A stretch of 64,000 bases of DNA from Nymphaea colorata. Its lineage: Eukaryota; Streptophyta; Magnoliopsida; Nymphaeales; Nymphaeaceae. Shown here one piece after another: positions 11,031 to 24,000 of this stretch (the stretch's first letter is position 1; each line of letters opens with the position of its first letter). The stretch covers positions 941,143 to 1,005,142 of the forward strand of contig NC_045138.2 of the NCBI RefSeq assembly GCF_008831285.2, given 5' to 3'. Position numbers and translations under genes: made by a program. The notes beneath the pieces are model-generated. The model did not search any database and was not told the origin of the DNA. It saw only the letters and a program-made list of their open reading frames with translations.

Positions 11031-12075
11031 CCTGGGATCTGCCTCTCTCTAACCCGCCTTGCTCTCATCTCTTCGTCGGTCGGCAAGAAGCTCGTCCGTC
11101 CACCGCTTGATCGCGCGTTGCCGGCCACTGAAACGACTGGCATCATTTGGCGGTGCTTCCCTCTCTCTCTCTCTCTCTGTCTTGTCTCTCTCTCGATTTC
11201 ACGCTATCTTGAATTTAGCAATGTGATTAACAGTTTATGGAATAGAGCTCTGGAGTGGGGGGAATTGTGTGCCTTTCTCCTGTCTGAGTTGTTGGGTTTG
11301 TGTTTCTTTTCTGTCGGTATCGATCGATCCATCTTGTCTGGATTTCGATGTCCGATTTGGTATGTTGATGAAGGTCTTACTTGATGGTGGGGAATGTGAC
11401 TGCTAGTCTACGCTACGTTTGTATGTATTAGTCAAAACCCAAATTCTTGTAATTTTGAATAACAATCCGAGCAGAGAACATCAAGGCAAGGTTCTTCCAC
11501 TGCCAATTCTTGTACTAGTAGCAATGTCTCAAGATTGCAGCACAATTAAGTTGTTTCCGCACAGAGATTATGCAGAAGATTCATTTGAGATAGATAAAGA
11601 GTGATCGCGCAACACAATAGCAGCACGAAGTCGAAGCGGAAATCAAATGGCTAGATTTTTTCAGGGTAGGAGTCCCACACGCATGGCGATGAAAGCATCA
11701 AAAGCTAACAGATTAGGTAGTTTGGGGAGGTTGAGATGATCATTTGGTGGATAAATCTCTAGAACTTTAGTGATTAATATACAGATTTTACTGTTGGGAT
11801 GAGAACTTGTTCTAAGTGTTTAGCATGCAGATTATAATGGCTTTACTGCTGCTGTATGTTCAAACTTCCAAACTATATCTGCAGTTGGTTAAGGTTGACG
11901 ATTGATAGCAATTGGTATTGAATTGTCTGTAAATCCGTATAGTATTCCCCACTTTTCTCTGCTTTTTATTTCTTACCTTGTGATTTTTTTTTTCCTCTAG
12001 GGGTTCTTATATTATGTGTATCATAAAGATGCAAAATTAGTGTTGGTTCGTGGAGTTGTCAACGAATCTGAGAAG
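11031..12075 (+). promoter_or_regulatory. SEC6: Inferred SEC6 5' untranslated region with leader intron
   Basis: A GC-richer, CT-rich block at about 11041-11215 looks like a plant leader exon. A polypyrimidine tract and CTAG at 11985-12000 form a good acceptor, so a second untranslated segment would run from 12001 to the start codon at 12076. The leader donor could not be fixed. If this model is right, the leader contains a short upstream frame: ATG at 12014 with a stop at 12038-12040 (8 codons). Confidence 0.5.
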
Positions 12076-15000
12076 ATGATGATGCAAGATCTAGGTGTGG
12101 AAGCTAAGGAAGCTGCTGTTAGAGAGGTGGCCAAGCTTCTGCAGCTTCCTGAGCATTTGTCATCTATTGGTTCCATCAAGGCAGATTATGTTCTTCGTCA
12201 ACAGGTAAGAAATTTTTTTCTCTTTTTACTTACATTTTGTAATGTCATATCAGAAATTAGGTATGCTTTTCAGTGTCTTAGACTGTTGTAAAGAGTAAAA
12301 ATTTTATAAAGTCTAGTATTTATGACCATTTAACTGATTCTATTGTTTTTCTTTTATTTTACATTTGCTGCTTAGTTGCCTAGTCTGATAATGTATGCGT
12401 GATTTTTTTAGGCAAATGATGCACAACTTAGCACTATGGTTGCAGAGCAGGTAATTCCTTATCATGATGACAGATGTGGTTTCTCCTCTTTTTTGGAAAG
12501 TTCTTCGACCAGATGAAACAGTAGCCTTCGAGTCCAGAGGAAACAGTAGCCTTCAAGTCCAGATGAAACAGTAGCCTTTGAATTGCATTGACACACTACA
12601 TGATCTTGTCTCTGGCAATGGCATGATTGTATTATCCATGAACATGGATATGGTGATAGAACACTTAAAGAAATCGACAACTTCGTCCCAATCGCCAAAG
12701 AAGGGCAGCGTCAAGTTCAAGTGATCAGTATATAAATTCTTACTTAGGATGAATACATGTCAAGTTAGATTTAGAAGTTATGATATTGTAGTTGTCATTT
12801 CATGTGGTTGTAATCTAGCATGTTCTTTTATCATGCAAAGTACATGCACCGATGACATAACGCCATGTAATATTAGAAAGGTTCTAAGCTGTGCTAGGGC
12901 ATAGACGATAGATGTAATTTTTTACAGGTCCCTATTAGAAACGTGGCTCTCACACACTCTCTTGACGCACCAAGAGAATAGAAATCAGAAGAAGAATAAG
13001 AGAAAGAACACACAAAGATTTATGTGGTTCGAAGACAACATTCTCCTACCTACGTCCACGGCCGCCACACAGAGTAGTTTTCACTATCACAGTCGAATAC
13101 AGAGTACAAGCAAAACGATGCCCTCATAAGCATGAGATTAGGGCAAAACCTGCAAAGTGAAAAATGACATAAGTGTCCTTACAGAGGGAAGGCTATCAAG
13201 TATAGATCAGGCTCCACACTCCAAAAGTGCCTTGTATTTGTCTCTCCAAAAATGACAAGATCTTTACTGGCTGATGTCATTTTCACAGAATATCTGCTTT
13301 TCTCCAGATTGAACAGGCACAAGCTGGGTTAGAAGCATTGGGCTTATCACAGAAGTCAATTGATCAGCTTCGTGAGAATTTCCTGTCCATTGATAAGTAT
13401 GTAGTATGATTACCTAACCTGTCCATTGTTATGCCAAATAATTCCTTTTCTTTTCTATCTATAGTCTATAATTAGGATATGTTTCCTTGTGCTAGCATTC
13501 ACATGAAATTATCCTCAACATGAAGTAAGGGTTTTATGTTCAAGATTATTTGGGTCATTGGTGATCTTCAATGTTTGTTGGGCATAGGTTGTGTCAAGAA
13601 TGTCAGAATCTAATTGAGAACCATGATCAAATAAAGCTTCTCAGCAATGCCCGGAACAATTTGAACACCACACTCAAGGTAACGGAAGAGTTTAGTTCTC
13701 TACTTTTTTATGTCACAGGATGCACCTTATGCTACCTGGGATGTAGTTACAGATTTTTTGATATTCATATACATTAGGAGGCTGAGCAACATAGGTTATT
13801 GCAAATATTTTGTTTGATTGCACTTACCTGAAAAGTAAAGAAGACCTTTCTTATAGTCATGTTTAATAAAGGTTTCTTCCATAGGATGTTGAGGGAATGA
13901 TGTCCATTTCTGTTGAAGCCGCTGAAGCAAGAGACTCCTTGAGTGATGATAAGCAACTTGTTCACACATACGAGGTTTCCTATTTTCTTTTTCTATGCAC
14001 CCAACTTCAGTAAAGACTATATAGTCATTCTGTACAATTTTTACTAACAGATTGTTTGACTTGCTATTCTTTGCTTCAATTGCAAACAGAGATTAACAGC
14101 TCTTGATGGCAAGAGGAGGTTCGCATTAGCTGCTGCATCTTCTCACAAGGAAGAGATTGGCAGGCTAAGGTCTACTTCTGTGGTACTTCTTTTGTTGTCA
14201 TGTTCTTCTGCTGAATCGAAATATCATGTTTTATCATGATGTTTTCTAGAAAACATTTTTTAAAACATTTTAAACTTTTTGTGTTTCTTTTAATATTTTA
14301 AGAACAATTTAGCAAAAAGTAGTATAAACTATAATGGCTATTGTTTTCTAGTGCTTCAGCGTTAATTCATGTGATCTTCTTATCATTCTATGTGATGTCT
14401 TCCAGAGAATATTTTGAAGATGTTGATCGCACATGGGAAACGTTTGAGAAGACTTTGTGGGAACATATTTCAAATTACTACAAGCTTGCCAAGGAAAGGT
14501 ACTTTTACAGTTTGATGAAACCGTGTAATAATTTTTTCTGTGTTTGTGTTATCTTCACTTGCATGTTCTTTCAATTTTTTGGGCCTTCTTCTGATATTTA
14601 GTGGTGTGCCTTTTTATCCTGAAAGAGAAAAAAAAGATTTTCTGAGTCACTTAATTGCAGTGGTGATTGTTTTGAAATTGCATCTTATTGTTTGACAACT
14701 CTCTCTCTCCCTTTCTTTTTCTGTGTTCAGCCTCTATGTTCTAGAATATGGATTTTGAGAAAGCTGCATTTTCTCATGAGTTCTGGTAGACATTTCATCT
14801 GGAGTTCTAATATTGGTTTGTTTTTACTCTCTTTCTGTAGTCTCCTTAGGTGATTGTTTTCTAAATTTGATCAATGTCTTTCTACAAGACTTTTACCATT
14901 ATTACTTTCATTTATGATATTTTTTCTCTTTCCCTTTACCGGCTAGTCTTTCTAAACTCACTAGTTACCTTTATATGTAGAGAGAGACTCTTTTGCCTTC

Positions 15001-18000
15001 CATACGAACTCTTTGTTACAAATTTATTTTTTGGGTCAAGTGGTGTCGGTGGCAAGCCTAGTGCATCAATTGTTTAAGTTGGCAGCGCATCTAGTGCTGC
15101 TGCTCCAATTGTCTGATGCAAACAGTTTTAGCATTCTGTATTGACAAAAGACTTTATTATTTCCCCTTGTCTTCAAATAATTGTGGTGCTTATGATTCTG
15201 CTGGAAATGCTCATCATCTTGGACAATGATGTCCAAATGATATTTTGTTTTCTTGATTGGTCATGTTATCCTGGTATGTACCACAATTATCTTCCTCCTA
15301 AATAAATTTCTTGTCACTAAAGGAAAAGATAAACAATGTAGTATACTTTCATTTTTAGAATTGGCAGTCTCTATCTTGAGAAGCTGTAATAATGTTTGTT
15401 ATTGCAGGTGGCATGACATATTAGTGGGTAGATCCTTCTGAAATTGTGTATAGCCTATTTAGTTTGTTTGCTCTAGCCATCCATATTGTGTCCTTGATCA
15501 AGTGTATTATCCATCCTTTCCTTTAATCTAAAGATTAACAGGAAAAGGCAACAAGTTTGAAAAAAAAAAGCTGATGCAAATTGGTTCCTGTTATTAACTG
15601 AACTGCAGACCAAGTTGTGCATGTATGAAGATGCATTTTTGACATTTTGTGTGTTAAGTCTTAACTGCATAAGTTGAGCTCATCCATATCATATTATGTC
15701 CACTGCATGTTGATATACATAACTTACCTAATTCAACTAACTCTTGCAAATTAATATATCTGCTTTCTATGAATTTTTGGTTTTTCTGTTTCTTTGACAA
15801 AAAAGTGGACGTTCTTCGCTAACTTTTTGTCTCTCTCTCTCTCTCTAATGCAGTCCGCAGACTTTGGTCCGCTGTGTGAGGTAAGACACTATTTGCCTGG
15901 TCTTCAAAGGAGTAATGGTTAGACAGGTCACTTGATGTCATTGTGGCTACTGTTCTGTCTTCTTTTAGTAGTTGGACAATGTCGTGCTTGGAGTTTTATT
16001 ATCACTATGTTTTTGTGTACCCACACAGATATGGAGTTTATTGTAACTGTGTTTTTGTGTACACACAGAAATGTCCAAACAAAATTGCATAGCTGTGTGG
16101 GTAGTTTGTCTGTTAAATTTAAGACCTCTTAGAGGTAGTTATATTGCCAACCTTTCAGTATGGGATCACATAAATGTGGAACCTTTTGGTTAGAAAGAGC
16201 CAAATGGGTAGTCTGTCACACACTTTTGGCAGTGAGCTATGTTAAGGTTTTTTTCCTTTTTTTCATGACAGAAACTATGCTGTTTGGTTGATTAATTTGA
16301 TATATTGGAAAAAAAAAATTTGATAACAGAAACTATGACTAGCATTAGTAAATTACCATTTCTTCTGCCACAGTCAATCCAGCGTCATCATTTCCACCAT
16401 CTGTTGTGTGATTAGTTCAGCATCTCAATTTGATCAAGGTCATTTGGGCTTGATTCATATCTTATTACTTGGTTTTGCTTGAACTTTTCCTTGAGATATC
16501 TATAAGGAGGCCTGATTGACATGGATATGATGCTTAGATACTTGGCATACCCTTAATCTAGTACCGTGAAGATCTTTTATATCTGGTTTTGCTGGGTTCA
16601 CTTTGGCTCGTTAGCAGGTTATCCCAGAGACACTGTTGTATAGTTTAAATTTGTAACCAACCTGAAACCACTGAAGGCTCTATTCTTGCAACCAAGTTTC
16701 ATGCATTATATTTCAATTCTTTTTGCATAATTTTCTACTGGATGATTTTATTGTTGGGGAAAATCTTTTCATGTTCAGGATTTTTCTGTTGCTTTCCATT
16801 CTCAAATCATGGCTGTGGACCTATGGTGGCATCATATTTGAGACAGAAAGAGCTCAGAAAGGAAATATATTTGTGGATCTGTCTATATTGCCGCCCATTT
16901 ACTTGTTGAATTTATAGAAGCTTATTTCATTGCAAACACCTTTGCTTTATTTTAGGGTTATTGAAATGCAAGAAATCCTTGATCAGCAATTGGCCGAAGA
17001 AGCTGCTGAGGCTGAGGGTGGCGGAGCAATGGCATCAATTACGAATGCCCGCAGATCTACAAAGTAATTTTTTTTTCCATCCTGTTTCTTCTTCCTCATA
17101 GCCTTGGCTAAGAGAAAACCCTGTCATAAAGTGTATACTTGTTTTCCTGTGAAAAATCTTGGGAAATGCCAGGACTTTCAGAATTTGAAAGTGTTAAGTT
17201 ACAAGCAATATAAAAAATATAAAATTGTTAGCATCACATGATATTGAAACAACCCTTACGAAGTTGTGATGTTCCCTGAACAGAGGTGATGTCCGAAGTA
17301 TCACCCCTTTTCTGTGATTTTTTCAGCTTTTGAAAATCACAAGACATAATCAATTAATCCTTGAATTATCAGAAGACCACTAATCAGAATTTCCAAGATG
17401 CATGTTGTGTCTTCAAGTCCTTTTATTAAACAGAAAATGATAAATCCCTCGTTAATATAAGGCTTAAGTTTGAAGGATTTGCAGTACATAATTTGAAATT
17501 TTTAAGTCACTATCTTTCCTCTATATGTTTCTACTTGTCAATGTCAGTTTGTGTCTGTAAGCCATGCATTGGAATTGATTTCCATATCCTACTTGGATGT
17601 CCACTGTGCCCAAGTGTCTACAATGAATGAACTTGAAGATAATGCTTCAACTCCTGAAAAACTACATTGTGAGGTGAAACATATATAATATCACTGGTAC
17701 TGATAAACAAATTGAACATGATGAATAGGTCCTGTTCAGACTACTTGTAGATAATTTCTGTCGGCCTTGTGGCTTGTATTGGTCAAGCTTGGCTAATGCA
17801 GACGAGCTGGCTTGTATGTAAAGGTTTATATTCTTTTTGTCTTAAGGTCTTTTCAAATGCTTATATAGTTGTATTCTGTAGGTAGAATAAATTATGGTGG
17901 ACTGCTGAATATACAAATGTAGTATATAATGCATCTAGACAAATGAGCTTTGTGGGAGCGGATCTGAGAGAAACACCCTGTCTTTCAATTAGGCGTATTT

Positions 18001-21000
18001 TCACAGTGAACTGATACTAAACATTCTTCTTAGGCAAGTGCAGCAGACTCATGAGCTGTTTGGCTTTGTTCACCAGCCCTAAATTAACAAACAAAAAACA
18101 TATGAAAGTGGGAAGAATCTTAAAATTCCATAATGCTACTTTCAAATGGTACAGGTTAGTGTTATCAATATTGGCCTGTATTTAGCTGAATCTGTTGATA
18201 TATATTATGTTGTTTCCTTGCCACTTGGGATCTCAATGGTTCTCTTTTCTTTTAAAAGCTATTTTGCAATCAAATTTGTCTACTACAACTCAACAATCTA
18301 TATCATTTATATTCACTTACTCTATGGCCATGGAGAATATTGGCACAGGAATCTATTGTCAGTGATCATGTTGAAAAATACTTCATCTTACTTTTTAATC
18401 AAATTTGATGAGTTTGGTGGATAAAAAAGTGGTACACTTTGAGCCTTCTTCTCCATGCGCTAGATATTTTGTTGAACTTTTAAGGATGTTGAGTATAGAA
18501 TATGGTGTCATAACTACCACTGTAGCAAGAAAGAGTTCCTTTTGTTTTGTCTTATTGGACTGGATATGCTTATGAGGAATGTAAGTGGTTTCAACATTCA
18601 ACCTTTTAGTTAATTGGATTTAGTTATTATCAATGGCATATGATTATTTCCCTTGATTATGATTTGTTCTTCCCTTGATACTCTAGAAAGCCTACAGTTC
18701 CTGCAAATGCACAGGAGAAGACGAAGGCACTAGGAAAGTGCTACAAAGATAAATGCTATGAGCAACTAAGAAAAACTGTTGAAGCAAGGTTTGACAAACT
18801 AGTGACAGAAGTATGTACCTTCCCTTTCAGAGATAAGTAATTACTTTCTTTTCTTTTCAACGAGTTTTAACTGTTGACTCTTGTGCAGCTTGTTTTTGAG
18901 GATTTGAAAGCTGCTTTGGAGGAGGCTCGAGTTGTATGTGTCAAGTTCATGTGTTTCCTCTGTAGAACTTGGTTATTTCTTTTGTTCTGTTCTTTCCTTG
19001 TACTTTGGATTATAATCCTTGCTTGCTTCTTTATTAGCATGAATTCTTTGTCATGCAAACCCGAACAAACTCAGCATTTTAGATAGGAATCTCTGCACAT
19101 CACATTTACCCAAGGAAACTGAGCATTTTTAATTTTTTTTTTAAATAGGAATCTCTGCATATTACATTGACCCAAACAAACTCCACATTACATTTTTCAT
19201 TTTGGTCCAACCAATACAAGTTTAAATGCACATCTTATAGTGTTGGTCGAATAGAAAACTATTAAAGTAAGGTTATGTTATAGCTTTTGGCACCTGACAT
19301 TCACTCCATAGACATTATTTCATTGTTATGTGTTACCTATAAGTTTGTGCTTATGAATTTCTTTTCAGGTTATTCTGGCTATGGACTTCATTATTGCACT
19401 TTGTTTAATGCAAAGTATATGGGGCAGGGTTTCTGCAGCTTTGCAACATATGCCTGTTTATTGGGGAAATGAGACATTGAGGTTGCTAGTTTAAAATAAT
19501 GGTACAATAAAATGATAGTTTGGCCTAGACTTTGGTTCGAAATATTTATATTACTATATGGAAATGGTTGTGTTTCCATGAATTTGTAGAGAATGATCGT
19601 CATATATGTTGGGCTTCTAACTTTTGCTCCAGCTGATAACCCTCTATTGCCCAGTAAGAGTAAGCTACAAATGTGGGTTGTGATTGACCAATTGGGTGCT
19701 TCACTGCTTTGTTTAGCTCTACTGCGAGTCATTTCAATTGGTATTTGAGCTATGTTAAACTCTGAAATATGAGACATGGTGCCCAACATTGAGGATGTGT
19801 AATCCTTAAGGTAGTAGTTTGTGACATCCCACGCATGGGATGACTTAGAGATAGTCCCATATCGATGATTGTTAGGTAAGTTCCAGCATATGCATGAGCC
19901 TAATTGGACAGTTTATGTTACTTCATAGCCCTTTTAGGTGCCAAATAGAAGCAGAATATGAGACCGGTAGGATCTGCCATACTGGGTGCTCAGGTCAGTC
20001 CTGAGATAGGTTGTTTATGTTGTGCCTGCTGTTCTTTCATGCATGAATTTTACAAAAAAATAAAAAACTTCATTGGCAAAATAAATGCTGTCAATTTTGT
20101 AAACATGCAGCATGATTTGATGGAAAAGCTTATTTTTTGGGCATTTAAGAAGAGTGACTTAAGATTTTTAAGTCAACACTCAAGGCACAGGTTAGTAATC
20201 AAGACACAACCATGTGAATGTAAACTTATTTCGATATGGAGGATGTAGTTACTCACCCAGTTCATGGCTTCTAAGTTCTAGGATAAATGTTTAGATTCTT
20301 GTGATTATTTTAAATTTTTTAATTGAAAAATTATGATTAGCTATTCAACATTTCGGCAATTTACAAAAACTGCTCAATTTTTGAAATGTTACATTTTGGT
20401 GCTGATTTTTTTTTCAACATAATTCTCAACTATCTGCTTTAGTCATGAGAGCCAAATAATGTTACCAAAAGAACCGACATAACCTGTTGGGAGGAGCATT
20501 GATGAGTGAACGGTCTGAGCTTTGCCAAATACCTATTAACATTTGTACTATTTGAATTCCTACAAAAGAATCTTGATTGGAATGTTGATTGTGTTGCCAT
20601 CAGCAAAGGCAAGCACTTTATGTTTATGATGCTGATAGTGAAACCCTGTCCCACAATGTGCAAACTGGATCAACAATGCCACGTGATTGGCCACCAGCAA
20701 CTTTTCAAATGAAATACAGGAATTCCCCTGTGGAATCATATTCACACTCAGGTTCCATGAGGGCAGCAGATGATGTTGTGGAGTCGACCTGCTTGGCCTT
20801 TGCCTATATGGTTGCCCACATGATTATTGTGTTTCTCATCACAGGCTGGAAGCCAGGAAATGATCCAGACAAGATTGGGATGCCTCCAAAGTGTGGAAAT
20901 GCAGCAATGAGAACAAGGAAAGCACAATAATGCACGTCCATATGGAGTAGAGGCAGCAGCACTGCTGCTTTAGTTACTGCTGCTTGGGCTGGGGATTATG

Positions 21001-24000
21001 CTCCGGTGGATTAGTGTTGTACCATTGAGACTTTGTGTATGTCGCACTGGCAGCACCACCGATGCTGCAACTGCTCCTGCCTACCCTATGGTACCAGTTT
21101 GGAGGCCAAATCGACACAATTAATCATAGCTGGATATTTTATCCATAACCAACCAAAAGATTTCATGATCGTATCTCCAAAAAGTCTAGGTCCTTGGTGA
21201 AGGGCAACTGAAACTGGCCGCCCATTGTTATCCCTCCCGAGTGGTCCAGTTCGTTGTCTTTGTAAGAGAGTGGTACCAATCATAGTCACAAACAACGTCT
21301 TGGAGTTTTAAACGGTGAGGTTTTTCTCGGGTATAATACGGCGAGCTTGAAGAAAATGGGAAAATATGGTAAATTTTAAAATATTTTAAAAACTAAAAAA
21401 ATGGGGAAAAAATAAAATAAGTGAGAAACTAATAACACAGACATCAAAAGATAAGTAGATTTGCAAAAAAAAAAAATAGAAAATGAAAAAAAAAATGGTT
21501 TGACGTTCAATTCGTTTTCTAGTTCATTTCATTTATTGTATGTTCTCTTTATAGAAATGCCAAACAATTTTTTCTAGTTATATGTTATATAGTAATCTAT
21601 ATAATACGTTTGGCATTCTATATAGAATGCTCTATCTATGTTTTCTCAAACAATTCTAAGAAAAAATATGCTATTTCTCATGTAGTTTTTCTTGTTTTAG
21701 TTCTTTTGTTGTATGTTTTTTTTCTGTCTTTTGTACATTCAACTCGTGCTTGACCAGACTTCTATTAGCTGCTAGGCTAGTTCCAGTGGATCTAGAAAAA
21801 AGCCATAGGAGCTAGCGCAACTGCTACCTCCCCTTCTTCCTCTTGTATTTTATCTTCTATAGATAAGGGACCATGTCTGGTTCTTTCGTAGGCTTGTTTT
21901 GAAGGCTCTGGAGTTTTTATTCAATTTTTCTTCTTCAGATAGTGTTTTATTTTTCTTGACATTATTGTCAAGTTTACCTTTCCTTGTGATCATTGGCATA
22001 TTATCAATGATTCGTTTGTGATAGCCTTCATTTTCACTAACGTCTACTAACTCATTGGTTGAGAGTGCTTTATTTCAAGTACTTGTTTAAATATGAAATG
22101 TAATAGTTCAGTTTTTTTATTGTGGTTCAAGTACTCAAAGGACATGAATTTTGATGTTTTGAGTTGCTTGCATGTATTTTTTGCCTTTAGCTAGAAGTGT
22201 GTCACATTTGTCATCAGTAATTGATTTGCTAAGTTCTGTTGTATTTCTGATGTTGTAAAATAGATGGTCAAGGAGCTTGGCGACATTTATGATTTTGTTG
22301 CTCCCTGTTTTCCTCCAAGGTATGCACTTAAGAAGGTGTGAAGTGTTGACAACTTGTGATTGTCTTGTGCTTTTTGAGGCCATCAAATAAGTTTTGATAA
22401 GAGTTTCTGCAGTAGCAACTGTTTCTTTGCACTTTTTCAAAAGCCAATAGTTAAAAATGTTCCTAATTCTTTCTTGTTCTATTAAAGGAGATCATGACCA
22501 CATATGACCAACAATAATAAACTTTGCCACAAGTATGTACTATGTACCCCAAAAAACTAGAAGGTCCCAATTTGTCTACTAATTGTGATTGTTAAGGCTA
22601 TCTAGGTAAATTTAAAGACCACACACTTCAAGAAAATTTAGTTAGATACCTTTTACAGCAGTAACGGCATTGTTTTTCCAATTCTAGAAACTTATCACAA
22701 AATTTTAGCAGAACTTTGGAAATATTTGATGTCCTTTAAGCTTATGTCGCATGGTGTGGGTACAGACGCCGACACGGTTGTTCATACGGTTAGCGGTGCG
22801 AGACATCAAGAAACTTAGGTGCAGGGACACACACCACACACACACATAATAACAATATTTTAAGCATAGCCACAGATATTGCAATATTTTCAAAAATATC
22901 ATGATATTAATGAGAGAAATGCCAAAATGAAAAAAATCTGAAAAGAACCAGTCCCTTTGAAAAGTGTGAAAAGTATATTTACTGCTTTTTTTCCCATCTT
23001 TTTCTCTTTTTTAAGGTTAGTGACATCATAGATTCACCTTTAAACTTAAATTGAATTATTTATTTTCATTCATATCATCATTAAGACATTGATTTTATCT
23101 TTTTATCTTGTTTTTGAAATATATTATTATTATTTCTCATTTGGTTTATATTTTTTATTTTTCAAAAATTTGCTGAGTTTTTCTCAAAAAAATTCAAGAA
23201 AAACAACTTTGCCAAAAAAAATACCCGAGAAGAACCTTGCTGTTAGAAACCCAATATGATTTTTTTGGCTATGATTTTAAGCAAATAAACACATAAATTC
23301 ATTGTTTTATATTCACAAAAATATCTATTAGTATTATTGAACAAAAAATACTAAAATATGTCAAACATACATAAAATACCCAAATTCACCCACAACAGTA
23401 CAAAAATTAAAACTGTCATGTCCATGCCATGTCCCATACCAGCACCCCTATCGGGTCATGACAGAATGGGTACTTCTGCCTTTTACAAGTGTCCATGTTA
23501 CTTAGCCTTGAAATGACTTTTCCTATAAAGTTACAAAATGCTCATGATGGAACAAAATCAAAGCATGCAACTTGATGTATCTTAAAATTATGAAGGGGCA
23601 GAAAGTTGCCTTGAGGCATTGTTAACCTCTATCAAACGACCATAGTCAATAATAGCTCATGTGCATGTACATACATTTGTATCTAAACCCACTTGCATAG
23701 CTTCTTTTTCTATCTCAATATTGCTATTTAATGATGATGAGCGTATTAGTTCATTTTCCATCAAGGCCATGGTTCAAGTTGGTGGAGAGTAATAGTTTCT
23801 TCTTTGAGTTGCCTTGCTAATAGGGATTGTATCATCTGGAGCCATGTTATTCCCTGCTAACTTTGCTGTTTTCTTAAGACTTTGTTGGCATAGGTTGTGT
23901 TTATTTTTATTATGTACTCCATGGCCAATTAGGTTTCTGGAAATGCATGGATTGCAGCAATACTGAATGAACATATTCAACATGTTTTTAGTTATTAAAA

